Assembly: GCA_035606665.1 (NCBI GenBank)
Contig: DATNEY010000053.1
Location: 142,512 to 206,511 of the forward strand
DNA: 64,000 nt
From: DASUGC01 sp035606665
GTDB taxonomy: Bacteria > Acidobacteriota > Vicinamibacteria > Vicinamibacterales > SCN-69-37
Direction of reading: 5' to 3'
Shown: positions 57,434 to 64,000 of the stretch, piece by piece
Layout: each line of letters starts with the position of its first letter
Position numbering within the stretch: the first letter of the stretch is position 1
The notes under the pieces: model-generated
The model's database searches: none
Told to the model about the DNA's origin: nothing
Seen by the model: the letters and a program-made list of their open reading frames with translations, nothing else
Translations under genes and position numbers: made by a program

Positions 57434-60400
57434 TCAGAACTTGATCGTCAACCTCGAATACAGGCTCCGCGGCGTCGTGTTGTTCACCGGGTTCGTCGAG
57501 ACGCCGAACGTCGTGCTTGTGATGTCGGCGGTGCCGAGGAATCCCGGAGTGCTCCAGACCGGCCGGTTGAGCAGGTTCTGGAGGGTGATGTGCACCGTGA
57601 TCGCCGACTTGCCGATGAATCCCGTCGTCTTGTTCAGCGACGCGTCGAACGCCCACACGTTCATGCCACGTAGCGTGATGATCTGGCCAAACTGGCCGGG
57701 CGTCGTCGGCGGCGCGAGGTACTCCGGGTTGGCGCGGCCATCCGCACCGATCAACTTTTCGTCCGCCCAGAACCGCGAGCTCACCGTTGGATGCGAGCGG
57801 ATTCTGAGGAGCTTCTGGATCTCCTCGACCGTATGGCCGTTCATGAGCACCACGCCCGCGTCTGATGTGTTGACGGTCTGCCGTCCGCTCGTGAGCCGGA
57901 ACGGCGTGCCGGACTGGATCGTGAAGATCCCGCCGAACGTCCATCCACCGACGATCGCGTTCAGCACGTTGTTCGTGATGTTGTAGTGCCGATCGCGGCC
58001 GACCGGCAGATCGTAGGTGCCATACGCCTGCAGCACGTGACGCACGTCGAACGGCGCCGGCGTGTCATTCATCGCCTTGTTGCGCAGCGTGAACCAGTTG
58101 GCGCTCTGCGTCGCGTTGTCGGCGAACACGTTGCCATTGTTTCTGGCCAGCGTGTAATTCACGTTCGCCGTCAGCCAGTTCGCGTAGCGGCGGCGCAGCT
58201 GCAGTTGAAGCGCGTGGTAGTCGCTCCAGCCGTCGTCATCGACAACCGTCAGCCCGTTCACCGCGTACGGGTTCACCATGAAGAAGTTCATGGGATACGG
58301 TCCCGGCGCCGTAAAGTTGCGGCCCGCGCTCACGCACGGGCTGAAGGTGCTACCCACCATGCGGCAGAGGTAGGTCGCGCTGCTCGCGAGGCTGTTGGCC
58401 AGCCGTCCCGCCTCGCCATTCCGGAGGTTCGTGATGAAGCCGTTGCTGGTGTAGGCCTGGGCAGCCGGAAGGGCGGCGGCAGCTCCGCGCGCACCGAAGG
58501 CGGCGTCGAAAATCGGGAGCGCGACCTGACCCGGCCGGCCCTGATTCGCGAACCCGGTCGAGCCGGCGGCTTCGTTGATCTGCAGGTTCGTCTGCGCGTT
58601 CTTGAACTCCGCCAGGAATCCGTTCTCGAAGATGTTGACCTCGTTCAGGCTGAACGAGTGCCACACCTTGTCGGCGCGGTTGCCCACGTAGCGCACTTCG
58701 AGGACGGTGTCCTTCGCGATCTGGCGCTGGACGCCGATGTTCCACGCCTTCACGTAGCCGGTCTCGAGGCCGCTCAACATCGATCCGAGGCCGTTCACGA
58801 ACGCGATTTCCGCCTGGCTCCATACCTCCTGATACGTCGTCGGCGACGCCTGGAACGGCGGCAGCGGCGACTGCAGCGTCAGGCTGCCGACGGGGAATTG
58901 CGTGCCGGCGGTCGCCACGAGCGCCTGCGACTGTCCGGTGTTGTTGCCGGCCGTCGAGGCGAACATGTTCGTGCCCTCGTCGAAGTAGGTGACGTCGAAG
59001 CCGCCTCGAAAGACCGTCTCGTCGCCCTTGCCGAAGATCTTCGCCACCAGGCCGCCCTCGAAGTGCGGCGTCCATGCGAAACCGGCGCGCGGCGCAAGAT
59101 TCAGCTTGTCGGTCGGCGCCGCTTTCTTGCCGCGCGCGAAGACCGGGTTCTGCACGCCGTTCAGCTGGCCGGGCGCGAAGAGCGCCGTCGAAGGACCGTA
59201 GATATTCGCGTCGTCCGGGAACGCCACGGTGCCCGTGTGGTTGTACGGCGGCGTATTGATTTCGTATCGCAGACCAAGATTCAGCGTCAGGTTGCGGTTC
59301 ACGCGCCAGGCGTCGGAGATGAACGTGCCGGCGAACTGCGCCGACGTCCAGTTCTCGCGGAAGATTGACGATGAATACTGAAGCGTGGCTGGATCGACGA
59401 CGCCACCCGTTCGCACTTCCGTGACCCTGCCGGTGAGCAAGGCGTACAACGTCTGGGCCGCCGTGAGATCGGCCGTTGCAGCGCCCGGCATGGTGCCCGT
59501 CGTGAACATGTTGGCGACCGGATCGCCCGTCGCAATGCCCAGGTTGTATTTCGGCAGGCCGAGGTAGCCGCCGGTGCCGGATCCGTCGAGAGACCGATCG
59601 CGCCACTGCGTGTCGCGGAAGTTGCCGCCGAACTTGACGGTGTGCTTGCCTTTCACCATCGTGAACGTATCGGTGATCGTGGTGATGTAGTGCTTGCCGA
59701 TGACCGGGGCCGCGTCGGCCACCAGCAGGGAAACCAGCGGGAGCGAGGCGCCGGCGCCCTGCCCGAACCTGGCCGCCTTGCCGTTCACGATGCCGTTCAG
59801 ATCGAAGAACTCCTTCTGGCGTCCGACCTCGTTCGTGTCGCCACTGTGCTGAATACCGAAACGCAGCTCGTTGTGCATGTTCGAACCGATTGTCCAGTTG
59901 GTGCCGGTCGACCACACCCACCAGCCCGAGTCGAAGGTGCCGGTGTTGATGGGGAAGCCGGGAATCGGCCAGACGCGACGGCCCTGCGCATCCTGGTTGT
60001 ACCGGTTGTAGCTGGTCATGAACGAGAGGTTGTTTCTGACTTGATAGTCGACTCTGACGGTCGGGTAGTAGTTGATCTGTTTCTGCGGCTCGAGCCAGTT
60101 GAGAACTTCCGTCCGCAGGTTGGTTCCTGGCTCGACCGACCCGTATGACCGGGCTGATGCCTGCTTGGCAAGAATTGCGGCAATGGTGGGATCCGCCGTC
60201 GACTGGAATCCTCCGGCACCCGCCAGCTGGTACACGTTGACGGTGCGCGACGCGCCGGCAGCGTCCGTATACCGGAAAATGCCTTGCTGCGCTTCCGCGG
60301 TCAGAATCGTGACGGACTGGTTCGCTGACTGCGGTATCCACTCCACTTCATAATTCACGAACCCGAACAGCTTGTTGGCGAGCGGACCGGTGCGCATGAT

Positions 60401-61264
60401 GGGGCCGCCGAAGTTGCCGCCGAAGTCGTGGCGGCGCAGCTTCTCCTTCGGGAGGTTCCGCGCGATGTTGCCGAAGGTGTTGGCGTTGAGCTTGTCGGTG
60501 CGATATTGCTCGACGAAGCTGCCTTGGTACTTGTTGGTGCCGCGCCGGGTGACGAACTTCAGGTTGACGCCACCGGTCACACCATCGTCCGCACCGAGGC
60601 CGGCAGTTTCCACCGTGATCTGCTCGACCGCTCCGAGGCGCGCCGGAACGGTGCCGAAGAAGCTCGTGCCTCCGCTCTTGAAACCGTTCGAGGAGTTATT
60701 GACGCCGTCGATCGTCGGGTTGATCGTTCCGCCGGGCATGCCGTTGAAGTGCGTGCCGCCGCCCTGCGGCGCCACGGCGCCAGGGACCAGGCGCGCCAGC
60801 GTGAATGCGCTGCGGGAGGCGAGCGGCAGCTCGTTCACGTCTTTGTTGTTCAGCGTGGTGGAGAGGACATTTGATGACATTTCGAGGACCGGGGATTTGC
60901 CCTCGACAGTGATGTTCTGTTCGACTCCGCCCACGGTCAGCCGAACGCGGATGTCGGTGACGCGGCCCGCTTCGACGATGACCTTGTTGTAGACCGCGGC
61001 CTGGAAGCCCTGCAGCTTGACCGTGACCTGGTACGAGCCGAAGTTCAGATCGCGGAACGCGAACGCGCCATCCGTACTGCTGACGGTGGTCTTCTTCGCG
61101 CCGGTGCCCTGGTCGATCAGCGTGACCGTTGCGCCGGGCACGACTGCGTCGGTGGTATCCATCACTGTGCCGGAGATGCCACCGGTGATACTGACCTGCG
61201 CCGCTGCCGGCGTCGCGCATGCGATCGCGGCAACAAGCGCCAATAAGCCAAACGAGCGACTCAT
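57434..61264 (-). CDS. TonB-dependent receptor with N-terminal carboxypeptidase-regulatory-like domain
   Basis: The 1276-residue outer-membrane protein has a signal peptide ending AAAQ (about 23) and a CarboxypepD_reg-like beta-sandwich (about 29-110: GGISGTVMDTTDAVVPGATVTL). A plug domain (about 120-300: SRSAFTLARLVPGAV, VNNSSNGFKSGGTSFFGTV, VTGGVNLKFVTRRGTNKYQG) is followed by a large barrel ending in LYSRLTIKF with the C-terminal Phe used for outer-membrane insertion. This 'Oar-like' group is greatly expanded in Acidobacteria and imports or binds unknown, often carbohydrate, ligands. ATG 61264 has GAGGAG 9 bp upstream. The glycosidase gene beside it suggests a sugar ligand. Confidence 0.92.
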   Translation of the reverse strand: MSRSFGLLALVAAIACATPAAAQVSITGGISGTVMDTTDAVVPGATVTLIDQGTGAKKTTVSSTDGAFAFRDLNFGSYQVTVKLQGFQAAVYNKVIVEAGRVTDIRVRLTVGGVEQNITVEGKSPVLEMSSNVLSTTLNNKDVNELPLASRSAFTLARLVPGAVAPQGGGTHFNGMPGGTINPTIDGVNNSSNGFKSGGTSFFGTVPARLGAVEQITVETAGLGADDGVTGGVNLKFVTRRGTNKYQGSFVEQYRTDKLNANTFGNIARNLPKEKLRRHDFGGNFGGPIMRTGPLANKLFGFVNYEVEWIPQSANQSVTILTAEAQQGIFRYTDAAGASRTVNVYQLAGAGGFQSTADPTIAAILAKQASARSYGSVEPGTNLRTEVLNWLEPQKQINYYPTVRVDYQVRNNLSFMTSYNRYNQDAQGRRVWPIPGFPINTGTFDSGWWVWSTGTNWTIGSNMHNELRFGIQHSGDTNEVGRQKEFFDLNGIVNGKAARFGQGAGASLPLVSLLVADAAPVIGKHYITTITDTFTMVKGKHTVKFGGNFRDTQWRDRSLDGSGTGGYLGLPKYNLGIATGDPVANMFTTGTMPGAATADLTAAQTLYALLTGRVTEVRTGGVVDPATLQYSSSIFRENWTSAQFAGTFISDAWRVNRNLTLNLGLRYEINTPPYNHTGTVAFPDDANIYGPSTALFAPGQLNGVQNPVFARGKKAAPTDKLNLAPRAGFAWTPHFEGGLVAKIFGKGDETVFRGGFDVTYFDEGTNMFASTAGNNTGQSQALVATAGTQFPVGSLTLQSPLPPFQASPTTYQEVWSQAEIAFVNGLGSMLSGLETGYVKAWNIGVQRQIAKDTVLEVRYVGNRADKVWHSFSLNEVNIFENGFLAEFKNAQTNLQINEAAGSTGFANQGRPGQVALPIFDAAFGARGAAAALPAAQAYTSNGFITNLRNGEAGRLANSLASSATYLCRMVGSTFSPCVSAGRNFTAPGPYPMNFFMVNPYAVNGLTVVDDDGWSDYHALQLQLRRRYANWLTANVNYTLARNNGNVFADNATQSANWFTLRNKAMNDTPAPFDVRHVLQAYGTYDLPVGRDRHYNITNNVLNAIVGGWTFGGIFTIQSGTPFRLTSGRQTVNTSDAGVVLMNGHTVEEIQKLLRIRSHPTVSSRFWADEKLIGADGRANPEYLAPPTTPGQFGQIITLRGMNVWAFDASLNKTTGFIGKSAITVHITLQNLLNRPVWSTPGFLGTADITSTTFGVSTNPVNNTTPRSLYSRLTIKF

Positions 61265-61351
61265 TTTCGTTGCTCCTCTCAAACAGATGTAGGTTCGCGT
61301 CAGCGCAGCCGGGCGGCCCGGCGGCGTTGGAAGGAATGTTTTGTAAAGCGA

Positions 61352-61381
61352 ATGCTACGGCCGAGGGTCCGTTGGTTGCAA
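61352..61381 (-). promoter_or_regulatory. Candidate promoter of the TonB receptor gene
   Basis: Read on the minus strand, TTGCAA (61376-61381) and TAGCAT (61352-61357) are separated by 18 bp and lie about 90 bp before the ATG. The match to the -35/-10 consensus is fair. No experimental basis. Confidence 0.25.
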
Positions 61382-61403
61382 TGCCGTCTTGACGTTTCTG
61401 GAA

Positions 61404-63098
61404 TTACCAGACGACGCGCACGAGCGAGACGCCTTGCCTCGGTAACGCAAATGACGCCATTAGCCGGTGTTTGGTCACCACGACTCGCTCGGCCGAACCG
61501 AGTGTCGCGAGCTGTCCGGCCTTGAGGAGTGATTCCCGCTGCGCGCGCGTCGGCGATTGTGGCGAGCCCATGGTCTTCCAGACGCTGTACGCGTTGCTGT
61601 GGTCCGTGTCCACGCGATAGTGAGTCAGCGTCGCGCGCCCGTCCGGCGGGCCCTCGATGGTCAGTGTGATCGTCGCCGGCGGCGCCGGCAGGTCATCGTC
61701 GTGATAGTTCCAGACGAGAACGCTGACGGAGCGGGTATCAGCCGATGCGAGCGCCGAAATGTCAGGCGCGTTCCTGACGCCGCGATCGCGCACCTCGTCG
61801 AGGGGAAGCGCGCCAGCGCTGCTGACACGGACACGGTCGCCACGCATCAGACCGAGCATGCGGAAGACGTTGAGCACCGGCTTGGCCACGCCATTGGTCG
61901 CCAGATCCCGGAATCCGTCGAAGTAGGGCTGGTCTTCGAATTCGAACGCCCAGGATAGCGCGCCCAACAGGTTCACGCCGTGACGATCCGCCAACTCGTA
62001 CGTCCGCGCGAGCTGTTCGGCGGTGTAACTCGAGAACATCGTGCCGTTGCGGTATGCGTTCGATGGATTCGTGCGAACCGGACACGCCGCGCAGCCTTCT
62101 GGATCCGATTCGCCGATCACGATTGGCGTGTTCTTCGTTTCTGGAAATGAGGCAGCGATCGTGAACCCGTTGGCGATGGCGCGCAGCTGATTGCCGAGGC
62201 CCATCCGGACGTGGCCGTCGGGCATGACCTGCGGCGCACCTTTGGCGTGGAAGGTGATGACGTCGAGCGGCGAACCCGTCCCGCCGGTCGCGTAGTTCGT
62301 GCCGCGCAGGCAGTGGTCGATGAAGTTGCGCAGGATTCCCTGCGTGCGCGCCCCGTTCGGGCCCGTGACTTCCGGCCCGCCGATTCGGGCGTTCGGCAGC
62401 GCACGTCGCAGCCCGGCAGCTGCGAAGTCGTACATCTTCATGTACTCCTCGGGCGTGCCGTGCCAGTATCCGATGTCCGGCTCGTTCCAGACCTCCCACC
62501 ACCACTCGTCGACCTCACGCCGGCCGTACTTCTCGGCGACATGCTTGCCGACCTGATAGACCAGCTCGCCCCACTTCGCGTAATCGCTCGGCGGATACGA
62601 CCAGCCGGTGTAGATGTCGTTGTAGTTGTCGCCTGGTTTCCAGAAGTGACGATACGGCTGCGGCCGGCTCGAGAGTGCCTCGGGCATGAATCCGAGCTGA
62701 AAGAACGGCCGGATCTTTCTCGCCCGGTACGTATCGATGATGCGGTCCAGGATCGTCCAGTTGTAGACGGGACGCCCGTTCGCGTCCTCGGTGTAGACGT
62801 TGGTCGATCCCCACTTGAGCGCCGCGGTCCCGTCGCCGCTCGTGAGCAGGTTGTGCGTTCTGAAGTACACCGGCACGGAACTCGCAGACGCGAGTTCGGT
62901 CAGGAGCGCCTGCCCGTCTTTCATGTAGGCGTAGTTCGGTTCGTCGTTGCCGAACCACGCCCATACGGGCTTGAACGCCCCTATGGAGACGCGCGTGTCG
63001 ACATTAATCTCGACGCGAGCGTCCTGCCTCGTCGCCGCCAATGCCGTCGCGCCGAGGAGCAGCCCGAGAACTGCGGCCAGGGAACGGGAACTGCTCAT
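61404..63098 (-). CDS. Secreted GH39-like glycoside hydrolase
   Basis: The 564-residue protein has a signal peptide (1 to about 22) and a TIM-barrel like GH39 beta-xylosidases/iduronidases: acid/base Glu206 in WEVWNEPDIG and nucleophile Glu330 in IVIGESDPEG, with a C-terminal beta-domain (SVLVWNYHDDD). It would cut beta-linked xylose or similar sugars outside the cytoplasm. It precedes the TonB receptor gene in the same direction after a 139-bp gap. Exact substrate unknown; a GH5/GH30-like relative is less likely. Confidence 0.85.
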   Translation of the reverse strand: MSSSRSLAAVLGLLLGATALAATRQDARVEINVDTRVSIGAFKPVWAWFGNDEPNYAYMKDGQALLTELASASSVPVYFRTHNLLTSGDGTAALKWGSTNVYTEDANGRPVYNWTILDRIIDTYRARKIRPFFQLGFMPEALSSRPQPYRHFWKPGDNYNDIYTGWSYPPSDYAKWGELVYQVGKHVAEKYGRREVDEWWWEVWNEPDIGYWHGTPEEYMKMYDFAAAGLRRALPNARIGGPEVTGPNGARTQGILRNFIDHCLRGTNYATGGTGSPLDVITFHAKGAPQVMPDGHVRMGLGNQLRAIANGFTIAASFPETKNTPIVIGESDPEGCAACPVRTNPSNAYRNGTMFSSYTAEQLARTYELADRHGVNLLGALSWAFEFEDQPYFDGFRDLATNGVAKPVLNVFRMLGLMRGDRVRVSSAGALPLDEVRDRGVRNAPDISALASADTRSVSVLVWNYHDDDLPAPPATITLTIEGPPDGRATLTHYRVDTDHSNAYSVWKTMGSPQSPTRAQRESLLKAGQLATLGSAERVVVTKHRLMASFALPRQGVSLVRVVW

Positions 63099-63141
63099 GG
63101 GTTCTCCAAAGGTGCGCGGCCATTCTAGACCTGTCGGCTCC

Positions 63142-63147
63142 TATAAT
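63142..63147 (+). promoter_or_regulatory. Candidate -10 box for the oxidoreductase gene
   Basis: A perfect TATAAT lies 20 bp before the ATG in the 69-bp divergent gap. The -35 region is unclear (sequence near 63119-63125). The short distance would give a very short leader. Confidence 0.35.
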
Positions 63148-63167
63148 GACCGCGGCCCCAACACGCT

Positions 63168-64000
<833 letters not shown>

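Noticed and set aside
58350..60341. Open frame of about 660 codons in another frame within the TonB receptor gene
   Set aside because: Arg/His-rich translation, no domain; the receptor frame is continuous from signal peptide to terminal Phe.

Overview
The window is high-GC bacterial chromosome and looks like an acidobacterium, most likely of the Vicinamibacteria type. The grounds are two long FtsX/MacB-like orphan permeases of the kind abundant in Acidobacteriota, a large TonB-dependent receptor with an N-terminal carboxypeptidase-regulatory-like domain, a DUF1592/DUF1552 cytochrome pair, many Tat-exported enzymes, and Gly/Ala-rich inserts in secreted proteins. This is inferred from gene content; no rRNA or tRNA gene was found. 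No transposase, phage gene or CRISPR array was recognised.

Layout. 1-5.3 kb: end-truncated orphan permease, an ATPase with palindromes over its start, and an OmpR/HisKA two-component pair. 5.5-16.4 kb: small secreted protein, S9 peptidase, secreted protein of unknown function, ABC exporter, then a minus-strand group of sigma factor, zinc-finger anti-sigma and VWA protein. 16.5-21.7 kb: an alpha/beta hydrolase fused to a maleylacetate-reductase-type domain beside a ring-cleaving dioxygenase, then a divergent HlyD-type adaptor and MacB-type permease with no ATPase gene. 21.8-31.7 kb: a catabolic block (two-subunit TPP decarboxylase, two cyclase-family hydrolases, an esterase, a four-gene molybdenum hydroxylase operon, an amidase). 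31.8-37.6 kb: PPK2 kinase, second orphan permease, GH127 enzyme. 37.6-41.3 kb: second molybdenum hydroxylase operon. 41.4-47.5 kb: DUF1592, DUF1552, ankyrin and membrane-anchored proteins. 47.6-50.9 kb: secreted protein, phospholipase D-like protein, variant metallo-beta-lactamase-fold protein. 50.9-57.4 kb: a tightly overlapping five-gene operon that reads as oxalate assimilation (oxalate-CoA ligase, PanE-family reductase, OxlT-type transporter, FAH-family enzyme, malate synthase). 57.4-64 kb: TonB receptor, GH39-like hydrolase, start of a Gfo/Idh/MocA oxidoreductase.

Between genes there is a second layer of information. (i) Palindromes with a GTAG foot, single or in inverted pairs, look like REP/BIME elements; one pair lies in frame inside a flavin-subunit gene and several supply the stop codon of the preceding gene. 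(ii) At least ten gene borders carry degenerate arrays of 7-, 8- or 10-bp words, most of them followed by reverse-complement words so that the border can fold into a large imperfect hairpin; the word differs at each locus. (iii) A perfect 20-bp inverted repeat sits in frame inside the amidase gene. These dispersed repeats, the oxalate operon and the hydrolase-reductase fusion are the most notable contents.

No stretch over about 300 bp lacks a gene. The longest gaps (about 140-175 bp at 1765-1950, 5304-5475, 5821-5990, 24523-24670 and 61265-61403) hold repeats or promoters.
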